Assembly (NCBI GenBank): GCA_028386065.3
Contig: JAKUCV010001329.1
Location: 35,746-99,745, forward strand
DNA length: 64,000 bases
Direction of reading: 5' to 3'
Origin: Turnera subulata
Taxonomy: Eukaryota > Streptophyta > Magnoliopsida > Malpighiales > Passifloraceae
Below, piece by piece: positions 1-10,657 of the stretch. Every line of letters begins with the position of its first letter. Position 1 is the first letter of the stretch. The position numbers and the translations under genes were made by a program. Below the pieces are notes generated by a model. The model was not told the origin of the DNA. It worked only from the letters and a program-made list of their open reading frames with translations, and did not search any database.

Positions 1-8
1 TACTCTTT

Positions 9-416
9 ATGAAGGATGTGGCTGGTGATCAAATCTTGTGGCGTTGCCCTTGGTTCCGCATACGAGAAGTCATCTTTAGTTTGCTTGGCCATAAAGTGGT
101 AGTCCTTCCAGGAGTCCATCGTTCTACCCAATACTATCCAGCTAGGATAGCCAGGCAATTCGGCCATGATCAATTTGTCCCTCCACCTTCACACTCACCT
201 CTTGATATGTTAATGGATCACCGCACCATAAAGATTATGCATGGGTATTGGAGTCGGCCTGTACGAGTCAAAGTTCTTAATCCGGAGGTCCTCCGTTCTG
301 GTGAAGGGTACCGACAATGGTTGAAGAAACACATGGACTATCCCGAATGGCTCCTTTCAGTTCGTAGGAATCGATTTCTTACATCAATGTTCGCTCAGAA
401 CCTGCATCTCCAGTGA
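9..416 (+). CDS. ORF antisense to the Tat element pol, plant-mobile-domain-like
   Basis: 135 codons on the plus strand, opposite to pol and between the 3' end of pol and the missing 3' LTR. The start may lie left of the window, since the frame opens close to the edge. Visible phrases include CPWFRIREV, LPGVHRSTQYYPARIARQFG and DYPEWLLSVRR. These resemble the plant mobile domain / DUF7745-like proteins that are known as antisense ORFs in Tat elements. No catalytic motif is visible. The role is unknown, and the family call is from memory of such sequences, not a search. Confidence 0.5.
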   Translation: MKDVAGDQILWRCPWFRIREVIFSLLGHKVVVLPGVHRSTQYYPARIARQFGHDQFVPPPSHSPLDMLMDHRTIKIMHGYWSRPVRVKVLNPEVLRSGEGYRQWLKKHMDYPEWLLSVRRNRFLTSMFAQNLHLQ

Positions 417-634
417 TAACGAAGAAGAATCCCTAAGTGATGGGAAAGAGGAAGTTTAAGCCTATTGGATACTTCAGCCATAATAAATGTTAAGACATGT
501 ATAATGCATACAAAATAAATGAGTGAATGAACTCCCTTTTCCTTTCTTGTCAACTTTGGAACTTTTTATTAATAAAAAGGGGCCAGGCCCCAAATCCTTG
601 CTACATTTTTCGAACACAAGGAGTTAGGTCTATA

Positions 635-3600
635 CTACACATAATATTTCTTCAACTGATCTAAATTAACTGGCTCTCGAAATTCATTTCCGTCTAAATC
701 TCTAACCTTCGCAGCACCTCTTGACATGATTTCTTTGATGATATAGGGGCCGATCCATTTTGCTTTGAACTTGCCCCTGGGATCATGCACTAGTTGTCTT
801 ACTTCTTTCAATACCATGTCTCCTTGCTTTAATCCCCTGTCTCTAACTTGTTTATTAAAGGCTCGGGCTATCCTTCTTTGGTACCCTTGCACATGGTATA
901 AAGCCGATAATCTTTTCTCATCAAGTAATGCCAATTGATCCAGCCTTTCTTATACCCATTCCGTCTCACTAAGCTCACTCTCTCGGGCTACTCTTAAAGA
1001 CTGTACTTTAAGTTCTATAGGCAACACAGCTTCTATGCCATACACCAAAGAATATGGGGTTGCACCCGTTGAGGATCTAATGGAGGTTCGGTAACCCCAA
1101 AGCGCTAATGGCAATTTTTCCGACCACTCCTTATGCGTGGATATCATCTTTCCTAGGATGGCCTTTATATTCTTGTTGGCAGCTTCTACAGCGCCGTTTG
1201 CTTGGGGTCGATAAGGTGATGACCTATGATGCTTAATTCCGTACTCTTGACACAACTTCTCCATATTAGCTTTGAAGTACGGCCCATTGTCTGAAATTAG
1301 CTCACTCGGGACACCATAGCGACAAATGATATTGTTTAAGATAAACTTAGCCACCTTCTTGGATGTCAGCTTAGCATAGGACTCCGCTTCCACCCATTTA
1401 GTGAAATAATCGATTGCGACTAGTATGTACTCATGCCCATTTATTGCCTTTGGGGTTATCTTCCCAATGACATCGATGCCCCATGCAGAGAATGGCCATG
1501 GTGATGACATAGGTGTCAAAGGCGATGGTGGTTTGGAGTGCAACTTCCCGTGGATCTGGCAAGTATGACAGCTTTTTACAAATTTAGCACAATCAGCTTC
1601 CATGGTTGACCAAAAATATCCCAACCGTAATATCTTCCGGGCTAGCATGTCTCCTCCCATGTGAGGGCCTTCACCCTCCCCGTGAACTCTTCTCATAATC
1701 TTTTCGGCTTCTTTTGCATCCACACACAATAGATGTATTCCCGTTGCATGTCGCTTGTAGAGGCTCCCCGCACATACAACATACCCCTTAGCCAGCCTCC
1801 TCAAAGTCTTCTTTTCCACTTCCGTGGTGCGCTCAGGGAACGTCCCATCCTTGAGGTACCCAAGAATGTCTTCATACCAATGATCCCCGTCATCATCATT
1901 CAAAACTCGGCTGTACGAAGGTTGATTGAGTTCTGTAGTAGTGATGGCTATGATGGGAACATCAGTGGGAGGTAAATTTTTCAAAATATCTTGGAACCAA
2001 GTTTCGCCCGTCCCCTTCTTCTGGCTGAAGGAAGGCCGGTCCCTCTTCTGAATCATGAAAGGCAATATGACAGCATTACTTGGTATTCCCACCATCGAGG
2101 AGAGCGTGGCCAAAGCATTAGCAAATTGATTCTCCCTTCTAGGCACGTGCCGAAAGTCGATCTCTTCGAATTGGGAAGCTAATGCCTTTATATGCTCATG
2201 GTAAGGCATGAGTTTTTCTTCTTTGATCTTCCATTCTCCATTGGTTTGAAATATCACCAAAGCTGAATCCCCAAGTACTTTAATCTGTTTTATCCCCATA
2301 CCCGATGCTAAACCCAGGCCAATGGCACATGCTTCATATTCGGCCACATTGTTGGTGGCTTCAAACTCCAACTTACAGGAAATTGGGTATGTCACCCCAT
2401 CAGGAGATATAAGAATTACACCTATTCCGGAACCCCGAGCGTTTGCTGCCCCATCAAAATGCATCTCCCATGTCGGTGCTTCTAAATTCATCACCTCCTC
2501 GTCGGGGAATTGTGGTGTGAATCCCTCACTTCCACCCACCGGTTGTGAAGCTAAAAAGTCAGCTATGGCCCCTCCTTTGATGGCCTTTTGAGACACAAAT
2601 CGGATATCGAATTGTGATAAGATTGCTACCCATCTGCTGGTACGACTACTCGGCACTAGCTTCTCTATTAGATACTTGATAGGATCCATTCGAGAGATGA
2701 GCAAGACTTCAAATGAAATAAAGTAATGCCGGAGCTTCTGACAAGCCCAGGTCAAGGCCACACAAGTCTTTTCTACTAAATTATAGTTCAACTCATACCC
2801 ATTGAACTTCTTGCTCAAATAATATATGGCGGCCTCAACACGTGAATCTGGCAAGTATTGAGCCANACGACTACTCGACACTGGCTTCTCCATTAGATAC
2901 TTGATAGGATCCATTCGAGAGATGAGCAAGACTTCAAATGAAATAAAGTAATGCCGGAGCTTCTGACAAGCCCAGGTCAAGGCCACACAAGTCTTTTCTA
3001 CTAAATTATAGTTCAACTCATACCCATTGAACTTCTTGCTCAAATAATATATGGCGGCCTCAACACGTGAATCTGGCAAGTATTGAGCCAACATGGCACC
3101 CATGGCTTCTTCTGTGATTGTCAAGTATAACAACAATGGTTTCCCTTGCCTCAGAGGTTGGAGTATAGGAGGGTTAGATAGGTACTTCTTAATTTGTTCA
3201 AAAGCATCCTGGCACTTATCATCCCATCTTATAGGGACTCCTTTCTTAAGCAGCCGATGGATAGGTGCGCAAATGCTAGAAAGTTGAGCAATGAAGCGGC
3301 TGACATACTGGACTCTTCCCAAAAAACTCCGGACTTCCTTCTCACTCTTTGGGGCCGGCATTTCTTGAATGGCTTTAATCTTGGTGGGGTCTACTTCAAT
3401 ACCTCGTTCGCTCACCATGAAGCCTAATAACTTTCCCGCTTGGACACCGAAGACACACTTCTGAGGGTTGATCCTCATGCCAAACTTACGACATCTCTCG
3501 AAAAATTTCTTTAAGTTAACTACATGGGATTCGCGTGTTTCCGACTTCACGATCATATCATCGACGTAGACCTCTACCTCTTTGTGCATCATGTCATGTA

Positions 3601-4879
3601 AGAGGGTAGTAGCCATCCTTTGATATGTGGCTCCAGCATTGATTAGACCAAAAGGCATAACCTTATAACAAAAGGTCCCCCATTCGGTTCGGAATGATGT
3701 CTTGTGTTTATCTTCGGGTGCCATCTTCACCTGATTATATCCTGAAAAGCCATCCATGAAGGACAATAATGCATGTCTTGCCGTGGCATCTACCAAAAGA
3801 TCAATATGGGGCAGGGGAAACTCGTCTTTCGGACACGCCTTATTCAAGTCCCGATAATCCACGCACATCCGAACTTTCCCATCTTTTTTCGGTACCGGGA
3901 CGATATTAGCCAGCCACTCGGGATATTCAATCACTTCCAAGAATCCGGCTTTGATTTGTTTTTCTATTTCTTCTTTCACCTTCAAGGCCCATTGGGGTTG
4001 GAGGCGGCGGGCTTTTTGCTTCACGGGCCGAGCGTTAGGGAAAAGGGGAATCTTATGCGGAGCTATAGTCGGGTCAATTCCAGGCATATCTTCATAAGAC
4101 CAGGCAAACACATCCACATACTCTCGAATCAAAACTGCCAATTCTTCTTGGATGGAACCCTCGAGAGCCGCCCCAATCCTTGTGATCTTCGGGTTATCTT
4201 TAGTTCCCAAGTTGATTTCGATCGAATCCGGGAGTTCATTCATCTCATTACATTCACATGAATTATGCATGCAATAATCATTATAACAGAAAGCATCCAA
4301 GTAAGCAAAAGAGTGCCTCGTTTCATTACTACGGGATATAAATACATCATCATTTTCCATAGTCTTGGAATAAGAAAAACTAATGCTAATGGGGTTTTTG
4401 TCTACTCCACCGGTCAAATCTTCGGATTCACTATCTGATTCGAGTTCACTCTCGGGATCTATTGTCACGAAAGAATTCTCGTCCATTGCTCTTCCAAAAA
4501 TGTCACATGTCTTTTGCCAATCCCAATTCCGATCCATGTGCTTGATATCAATAACGGTTCTTCGCGCAAAATCTCTTCCGCCGGCCCTTGAATCGACATT
4601 TTCTTTGTCTTCAACCCTTCTTGCAGAATTGGTCTTCTTGTTTTGGTCTTGATGAGGCAACACAATCTCTTCTTGGTTCCCCGAGCTTCGAACCTTGTGA
4701 TCTACGTCGGGCTGCTCAAGATCTAAAGCCTTGGACAGTCTGGCTATTGGGAACAAGGACGGGTGGTCCAAATCCCAATTACACTCTCGCGTCTCTGTGA
4801 CTCCTAATGAATTTCCTATCCTACGAAGCCTCTCTTCTTCCTTCTCAGGTCCTTTCATCTTCATACCGCCACTCCACAT
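635..4879 (-). pseudogene. Tat-type pol: RT, RNase H, second RNase H, integrase, with one stop
   Basis: Replication polyprotein of the gypsy element. In order from the start: an acidic N-terminal part without gag or protease; reverse transcriptase (CVDYRDLNKACPKDEFPLPHID; catalytic YVDD near residue 440); a first RNase H; a second RNase H opening at MHFDGAANARGSGIG near residue 808; then integrase with HTCQIHGK, DVIGK, SDNGPYFKAN and the E in RPQANGAVEAANK. One in-frame TAA at 950-952 splits off the integrase C-terminal part (949-635), which stays in the same frame; it occupies a position where CAA would fit. An extra RNase H stretch comes from the duplication around the N at 2866. No Met start is certain. 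Confidence 0.85.
2643..3090 (-). repeat. 224-bp tandem duplication joined by a single N
   Basis: The block at 2643-2865 is repeated from 2867 to about 3090. The copies differ at only about three bases near one end (ggcactagcttctct against gacactggcttctcc). The single N at 2866 sits exactly at the junction. It duplicates part of the first RNase H coding region in frame. An assembly or gap-closing artefact is more likely than a biological duplication. Confidence 0.85.
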
Positions 4880-4890
4880 TCTTCCGGAAT

Positions 4891-4985
4891 CTTGTCCCCC
4901 AATACTCCCAGGGGATCTTGTCCCCCAATACTCCCAGGGGACCTGGTCCTTCCTTGTCCGACTTGTCCCCCAATACTCCCAGGGG
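4891..4985. repeat. Three near-identical short direct repeats
   Basis: The motif CTTGTCCCCCAATACTCCCA followed by GGGGA occurs at 4891, 4917 and 4962. The first two are adjacent and a 20-bp spacer precedes the third. They lie between the pol start and the primer-binding site, at the edge of the region where gag is missing. Confidence 0.8.
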
Positions 4986-5571
4986 ACTCGGTCATTCCTT
5001 GTTCGAAGGTCATTAAAGGCTTTTCTGTGGTTGATGGAGGTGTCTTTGTCGTGATTACTTTGAGGGGACTTTCTTCACTCATGTTGCTCTAGATTGGAAG
5101 GGGTAGCAAAGTGTAAAGGTTCCGGGTACTAAAAAGGGGGGAAAGGGTCAAATTCTCTTTTCCAGGGCGCGTAGAGATGAAAGGGGCACTCCATTCACAT
5201 TTACTTAGATCACAACCACCCAAAATGCACATAACACTTATTGATTCATCATGCATGAGATGCTCAGGGTATGCAGCTGGTTGGGGGCTAAAAGACTGCC
5301 GCTAAGGAATAGTTTGACCTACTCGCATGTGATAAAAGATATCGCGTGAGGTCCAAGGCCCGTTAATCCCTATCATCGCATGAGCAGCAAGAAACCGGTT
5401 CACATCAAGCCAATCTCGCTTTAAGAAAGCATCGTAGCGGACTTGGATTCCCTGGCCCTCTTATGGTAGAGGCTTCACAACATTTTTTCATGAATGCAAG
5501 GCACTTATGATGACACATAAAAAGGCATACAAAAATTCAATAATTGCACAAGATTTCTTGAACCCTCAAAA
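4986..5571. other. Leader of the Tat element, no gene seen
   Basis: This stretch separates the primer-binding site from pol. In an intact element gag and protease would lie here. I see no zinc knuckle, no protease DTG/DSG motif and no long minus-strand frame. Confidence 0.6.
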
Positions 5572-5590
5572 GTCCCCAGTGGAGTCGCCA
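5572..5590 (-). other. Primer-binding site of the Tat element
   Basis: On the minus strand the bases TGGCGACTCCACTGGGGAC begin two bases after the LTR terminus CA. This matches the form seen after the 5' LTR of Ogre/Tat elements, usually ascribed to tRNA-Arg priming; I have not aligned it to a tRNA. Confidence 0.7.
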
Positions 5591-6337
5591 CCTGTGAATA
5601 CCCGACCCAAAATCACTTGGGCCTATTCACCTTTTCCTTACACCTTCTTCATAACCGTCATTCATTATCTTTGGAGTCGCCACCCAAGTTTTATTAAGGG
5701 ACTAAAACTTGGGAAAAACCCTTCATGTGACTCCATTTAGGCAACCGGTTTAGCGAACCAAAGATAATGGACCCGGGGATTCGTCATGGATGGGAAGGTG
5801 TTAGGCACCCATCCATGTTGGGGCGAAATCTGGTGCAATTAAAGGTTTTTGTATGCCTTGTGCAAGTGGGTGAGTGTGTTCACCAAAACCAATCAAGAAC
5901 TGAAAATAAAAAGAAGGGGATATGAAGAAGATTGGGCTTGAGTTTCCACCACTAGAAACCACCTACGTACCCCGGCGATCGGGTTCAAAGCCCACGTAGT
6001 TCTTACATCAGAAACACAACAATCACGTCATCATCAGCATCAGCATCACAACAGAAAGAAAAGGATCGGAATTACCTCTTGCAGCCCTCCTCTAGCTCCT
6101 TGATTCGGGTTTCGCCTCACGCCTAGCTTCTTTCCACACCTCAACTCTACCTTGGATCTCTTCTTGGTTCTTCACTTGCTGCCTTGATTAGATGATGCTA
6201 CCCACGAGATTTCTCCAAAGCTTCGCCTATAGAACTAGTTCTGGGCTTGGAGAGGTAGAGTTTCTCCAAGCTTGAAAGCTTTTAGGAAGAGTATGTGTGT
6301 AATAATGCGTGTCCCCTGTTGTGAAGGGGGAGGGTCC

Positions 6338-6345
6338 TATTTATA
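6338..6345 (-). promoter_or_regulatory. TATA box in the Tat LTR
   Basis: Minus-strand TATAAATA in the context actataaataggaccc, followed downstream by the rest of the LTR, as expected for an LTR promoter. Confidence 0.6.
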
Positions 6346-6487
6346 GTGTTCTGGGCTTCCTAGGGTCGTGGACCATCTTAATGATCAGAATAATGGCCGA
6401 AAATCTGGACCAAAAATGCGTAGAATCGAATCTCGGTCGAAAATCAGGGAGAAAACGCGTTCCAGTGCACCCATGACCGCCATGGCC

Positions 6488-6573
6488 GGCGGTCATCACG
6501 AGATGACAGCCATGTCATGGCGGTCATCCAAACATGGCCGCCTAGGCCCGGCGGTCATCTCGAGATGACCGCC
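6488..6573. repeat. GC-rich palindromes around GGCGGTCATC in the Tat LTR
   Basis: The motif GCGGTCATC occurs three times here. One copy is a perfect 24-bp palindrome (6550-6573, centre CTCGAG) and another is the same palindrome with two mismatched bases (6488-6511). Confidence 0.85.
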
Positions 6574-6851
6574 CGCGCCTACGCGTTTTCACCGCAGTTT
6601 CCATTTTTGCTCCGGATTCTCCCCTAATTCCTCCCTGATTGATCTTAGAACATCTATATTCTACTAAATTGGGCTCTTATATCTATCTCCAACCCAAATT
6701 GGATTTCAATACATAAATAAGGCCCAAGCTCATAGAATGTAATACATTCTAGCAATCCGGTCCCTAATGTGACTTAAATCATTTCTTCGTACATGAGGGA
6801 CCTAATTACTAAAACGTATAAATTTTCATGGGTCAAATTCGGGTGTTCACA

Positions 6852-8363
6852 GTCGGTGTGCACTAACTCCAGCTTCTCCAAGGTTCTTTTTTCTGCTGCA
6901 GCCGGAAATGAGTCTCTATGCATCTTTCCCAATTGGCATGGTTCACAAACTTCTCCAAGAATTTGTATTGAAGGCAAATCTCTGACATACTCCTTTTGTG
7001 CAGCAAGCTTCAAGGAATGCAAGCTAGCATGGCCATATCTTCTATGCCACAAACTACTTTCATTTACCTCACATTCATTTACCATCTCTTCATGCATGCT
7101 CAAGTTCACAGGAAATGCATTGTTCTTCATTTTAGTTTTGCAAACAGTTTTGCCATTCACCGAGATCACACAACAATCATCTTCAAAATTTACTTTGTAC
7201 CCGTTCTTAGTCATTTTAGGCACACTCAAAAGATTGTGCTTCAGTCCCGGAACTAGCAAAACCTCTTTAATGAATTTACTAACTCCATCATAGTTTATAG
7301 AGACAGTACCTTTTCCTTTTGATTTGAGGATGGCACCATCAGCTATCTTGACTTCCACACGGATTGATTCATCCAAGTCCAGGAACCATCTTGAATTTCC
7401 CGTCATGTGACTAGTGCAGCCACTGTCAATGTACCAAACACCATTTTCTTGCTTCTCTGAATTCTCACTTGCCATGAACATAAATTCTTGTTGATATCTT
7501 TCAACTGGCTGAGCTTGTTGCCTTGTTTGTGGTTGTTCTTGCACTTGCTGTTGGGCTTGATTCTCTCCATTTTGTTTAGCTCTGCAAAAACATTCAATCT
7601 GCCCAATTCTGTGACAAAAGTTGCACTTCTTGTTTTTCCAGCACCTCTGCTCCAAATGATTTGTTTTTCCACAGTGTTTGCAAGGTGAAAACCCGGTTTG
7701 TGAACTTGAGGCCTCCTTTTGGTTCTTTTTTGTACTTGGTGCTGGTTTTTGTTTGGCTTCAAATTTATTGTTGTTGACATTTTTCTGCTTGGCTTGGAAA
7801 GCCTTCTCAATCCCAACTTCAATTTTTCTTCCATGCCTTTGCTCATGAGCTTCTAACTTGCCAACAAGTTCAGGAACCGACATCTGAGTGATGTCTTTTG
7901 ATTCCTCAATTGCAGCTACCTTTGCTTCAAATCTATCAACAACCGTGTTGAGAATTTTCTCAACTACTCTGACCTCTGGGATCACTTCTCCATACAATCT
8001 GATTTTGTTGACAATGCTCTGAGCTTTTGAAGCATACTCCCTTATTGTTTCAGCTTCTGACATCTTCAACATTTCAAATTCTCTTCTCAAAGATTGCACC
8101 CTTATTTGCCTTGTTTCCTTGGAACCTCTGAACTGCTTCTCAAGGATTTCCCATGCTTCTTTGACTGTTGTAGCTCCTACAATCAAAGGAAAAATATCCT
8201 CTGAAACCAAGGAGAACATAAACGAAATTGCAGTATTGTGTTTCTGCAATCGATCGTTATATGTTCTCAATTGATTTACGGACATTTCTTCAATATCTTC
8301 TTCTTCAGTAAAACCTTCTTCTACCAGGAACCACAAACCATTAGCTACAAGGAAGGACTTCAT
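6852..8363 (-). pseudogene. copia Gag and N-terminal Pol, truncated in integrase
   Basis: About 504 residues of copia polyprotein remain open. Visible in order: a UBN2-like Gag region (EAWEILEKQFRGSKETRQIRVQSLRREFEMLKM); two zinc-knuckle-like clusters (CKHCGKTNHLEQRC and CNFCHRIGQIECFC, the second lacking the usual histidine spacing); the protease motif DSGCTSHMTG; and the GAG-pre-integrase HHCC region (LWHRRYGHASLHSL ... CEPCQLGKMHRDSFP), ending at LELVHTD where the Tat LTR begins. The first integrase aspartate is therefore the last copia residue here. The frame after it reads into the LTR and is meaningless. Encapsidation and replication functions are lost without RT. Confidence 0.85.
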
Positions 8364-8536
8364 CCTTATAGCCCAATAGTTGTAGTTTTCTCCTTAAAAA
8401 ACAGGTGGTAGGGGTAAGGAAGAGGTGGTTCTATTTGCAGGTTGTGTATTCATTTTGAGGGTAGGTGTTTAGGAAGGCGTTTAGGCTAATTTGATGTGGT
8501 TTCAATAAAATAGGGCAGGCCTGAAAGAAGGAACCT

Positions 8537-8548
8537 GCTCCGCTACCA
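8537..8548 (-). other. copia primer-binding site
   Basis: Minus-strand TGGTAGCGGAGC two bases after the LTR end. It is a variant of the initiator tRNA-Met-type site (TGGTATCAGAGC) and is shared with the two other copia elements at 21402 and 31586. Confidence 0.75.
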
Positions 8549-8550
8549 AT

Positions 8551-8883
8551 TGTTGGCTTTTGATCTTCAATCAATTCTGAAATGGCTCAATAACATCGAT
8601 GTTGCACTTTGCACATCGATGTTTAGAGGCTCTGAATCTTCAATGAATTAGACAGTGCACTTAGAACATCGATGTTGTAACTATAACATCGATGTTGAAA
8701 TGCTACTGGTCTTCAAATGTTTCTGCCGTCAACTTAGAACATCGATGTTATAATTACAACATCGATGTTCTAAGTGCATTGTCTAATTCATTGAAGATTC
8801 AGAGCCTCTAAACATCGATGTGCAAAGTGCAACATCGATGTTATTGAGCTATTTCAGAATTGATTGAAAATCAAAAGCCAACA
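8551..8883 (-). repeat. copia 5' LTR forming a 333-bp near-perfect palindrome
   Basis: TG...CA ends (TGTTGGCTTTTGAT ... ATCAAAAGCCAACA). Arms 8551-8697 and 8737-8883 are reverse complements over 147 bp with four transition differences, around a 39-bp loop. Eight copies of the palindrome ACATCGATGT start at 8593, 8613, 8666, 8686, 8739, 8759, 8812 and 8832, so spacing alternates 20 and 53 bp (period 73). Calling it an LTR rests on the TG...CA ends and the adjoining primer-binding site; a fold-back element inserted exactly there is the alternative. Confidence 0.8.
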
Positions 8884-9262
8884 GGGACTTGAGCATCCGA
8901 GAATTGGAAGTGGAGGTGGATGCATGCAGCTGCCATTGTCTCCGCCTTTCGTCACCATGAATGCCCTCGACGTCTTTCCCGGCCGGAACATGGTTCTTTT
9001 CCGGGCTGTACAACAAGTTCTTAATCGGGCTTGGCAAAGTTCACTTGGGTCATGCATGTCTTCCATGAAGCTTTTTTTTTTTAGGTGTGGGGATTGGCTT
9101 GCTGGTTATGCTTTTTTTTGGCCTTCAAGTATTTCTCATTTTGTTGCTACCAGACGGTTATGTTTTCTTTACATATTAATGATGCTGGTCCCCCGAGACT
9201 TATTCATCCTAGGCATAATATATGACAGATTGACAGTTATCTTCTTGATAAAAAAAAAAAAA
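8884..9262 (+). mobile_element. Possible LINE 3' end with poly(A)
   Basis: A short coding-like stretch (8884 to about 9066) is followed by a T-rich untranslated stretch and an A14 tract near 9249. Plant L1 elements end in this way. I could not recognise a clear RT or RNase H motif, so this is weak. The copia LTR adjoins it at 8883. Confidence 0.3.
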
Positions 9263-9329
9263 AGTCAAACTAAAACAGAAGGGTGAGATCTGGGTTTGGA
9301 CTGATATAAAAAGAAAAACAACCAAAAAA

Positions 9330-9480
9330 GGGGAGAAAAATAACAAAATTCTACACTATAACGTTTTTGTGAAACGTTATACACCTTCCTCGCATAAACT
9401 TGGGACGAAATTGGAAACCGAAACAAAGAAAAAAACAAAAAACCAAAAAAAGGAAAAGGAAAAGAAAAAGAAAAAGTCCA
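9330..9480. repeat. Remnant of the CK2-beta-promoter repeat, left end of the array
   Basis: Phrases such as gttatacacctt, cataaacttgggacg and ggaaaccgaaacaaag match the segment in front of the intact CK2-beta gene (about 46000-46110). It is short and diverged, so assignment is tentative. Confidence 0.45.
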
Positions 9481-9524
9481 CACACAAATAGGCAACTTTG
9501 ACCCAGTAACTATTAGATTGGTGT

Positions 9525-10060
9525 ATGTTTCTCTGCCAGTTCCTCCTGGGTTTTGGCTTTCTGGGAATAAGATTGTTTTTTCAACAAATTAGATCAGTGG
9601 AGTAGTGGGAAGCTACATATGTTTGTGATTATCTTAATTCAGACGACGACTCTGTGGGTTAAACCTAAGCAAGATTATTTTCCCTTACTCGTGCTTATTT
9701 CTGCAGAGTCTAGCTCTCAAGTAGTGGAAGTGTGTTGCAAGTCAAAAGCAAATGGGTTTAAGCACCCACAGAGCTCGCCCACCCTATTTTCCATTCCATG
9801 TGGAAGTTTCTATTACAGTTGGCAGTTGGGAGAGAGGCAAACACGGTTAACCCACGAAAAGATAAGTACCAGAAGCCACAGAGTTGGCTTCTTGTTGGTT
9901 TACAAAAGCAGAAGAAACAGATCTAAAAAACATCCCTGTATGTCTTTAATCTCATTGATCTATATCTACAAAATTAAGCCTGACTCATGTGTACTCATGT
10001 GTTATTGTTTTTGCATATTCCCCGCTAATGAATCCGATAATTTATGAGGTGCATATTTAG
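9525..10060. repeat. Array flank, unit 1 copy
   Basis: From gttcctcctgggttttgg to gaatgatgtcttgaaaacttg it is collinear with 18960-20085, which carries extra insertions. It holds the empty site for the SINE at 19670 (tactcatgtgttattg near 9990). No convincing gene: the plus-strand frame 9619-10047 is not conserved in the other copy. Confidence 0.8.
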
Positions 10061-10657
10061 AATGATGTCTTGAAAACTTGAAAAAAAAAAAGAAGCTCAA
10101 AATGACCAATGATGTCTTGAAGGAAAAAGGGGTAATTTGCACCACCTTCCTCAGGGGAAAATTCAAGCCACAATGGGGGCCTGGTTAAAACGCTGAGCAG
10201 AACATCAACATTCTAGGGAAGGTGAGAGGGGTTTTCCTCCTCAATAAGGGTCCCAAGATCGGGAGGGGAAGGTGTGAAAGGGCTTTTCCTTTGAAGGGTT
10301 AAAGAACTGAGCGTCGCTAACTGCTTAATGTTTGCTTCTGGATGACGGCATTTCACTTGCAAAGTACGTACATGGAGTCAAAGAGCTGTGATCGAGATCT
10401 CGTAAACATGACGTATGGTCATGGTAATTGACAGATTTGAGTACAATTTCATAGGAAAGCCCCCTTGCGGAAAGCTTAATTTGTTTCCACTGGCAATAAA
10501 ATGTGAACAGTTTTGCAACTTTAATTTCTATTATAAATATTCATATTCGCTCAAGGACAAACCCAAGTTTCCAACTCACCTTAATTAGCTAGTTTCCCTA
10601 GCTTGCTCTCCCTCATGATCATTCAGCTATATATTCTCTCCTTTCCTCCTCTCAACA
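10061..10657 (+). promoter_or_regulatory. Upstream region of membrane-protein gene A
   Basis: No ORF of note. A TATA-like run (tattataaatattc, about 10528-10541) lies about 120 bp before the ATG at 10658. It is followed by pyrimidine-rich leader sequence. The matching leader before gene C (36760-36814) is similar. Confidence 0.45.

Larger units (their letters stand above)
1..6851 (-). mobile_element. Ty3/gypsy LTR retrotransposon, Tat-type, partial and internally deleted
   Basis: The element runs right to left: LTR (5593-6851), primer-binding site, pol (4879 down to 635), an opposite-strand ORF (9-416), and a second LTR that must lie left of the window. A second RNase H domain between the first RNase H and the integrase is the known hallmark of the Tat/Ogre group. 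Only about 0.7 kb separates the primer-binding site from pol, and I see no Gag or aspartic protease, so these were probably deleted. The element sits inside the copia element that continues at 6852, so it is the younger of the two insertions. Confidence 0.85.
5593..6851 (-). repeat. 5' LTR of the Tat element
   Basis: About 1.26 kb, bounded by TGTGAATACCCG at 5593 and CGGGTGTTCACA ending at 6851, an imperfect terminal inverted repeat with TG...CA ends. The primer-binding site is directly adjacent on one side. On the other the copia reading frame breaks exactly at 6852. The partner LTR is outside the window, so age cannot be estimated. Confidence 0.85.
6852..8883 (-). mobile_element. Ty1/copia retrotransposon, interrupted at 6851 by the Tat element
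   Basis: Minus-strand copia remnant in the order LTR (8551-8883), primer-binding site (8537-8548), gag, then the start of integrase. The reading frame stops at the edge of the Tat LTR, so the rest of pol and the 3' LTR should resume to the left of the window. The minus-strand base run CCGAC at 6852-6856 is the candidate target duplication of the Tat insertion. Confidence 0.85.

Noticed and set aside
1733..4800. Several plus-strand ORFs of 60-160 codons over the gypsy pol
   Set aside because: Shadows of the minus-strand polyprotein, without recognisable domains.
8864..9286. 140-codon plus-strand ORF
   Set aside because: It starts in the copia LTR, crosses the LTR border and ends in a poly(A) region, so it is not one gene.
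9619..10047. 142-codon plus-strand ORF in the array flank
   Set aside because: The frame is not preserved in the paralogous flank at 18960-19660, which argues against coding.
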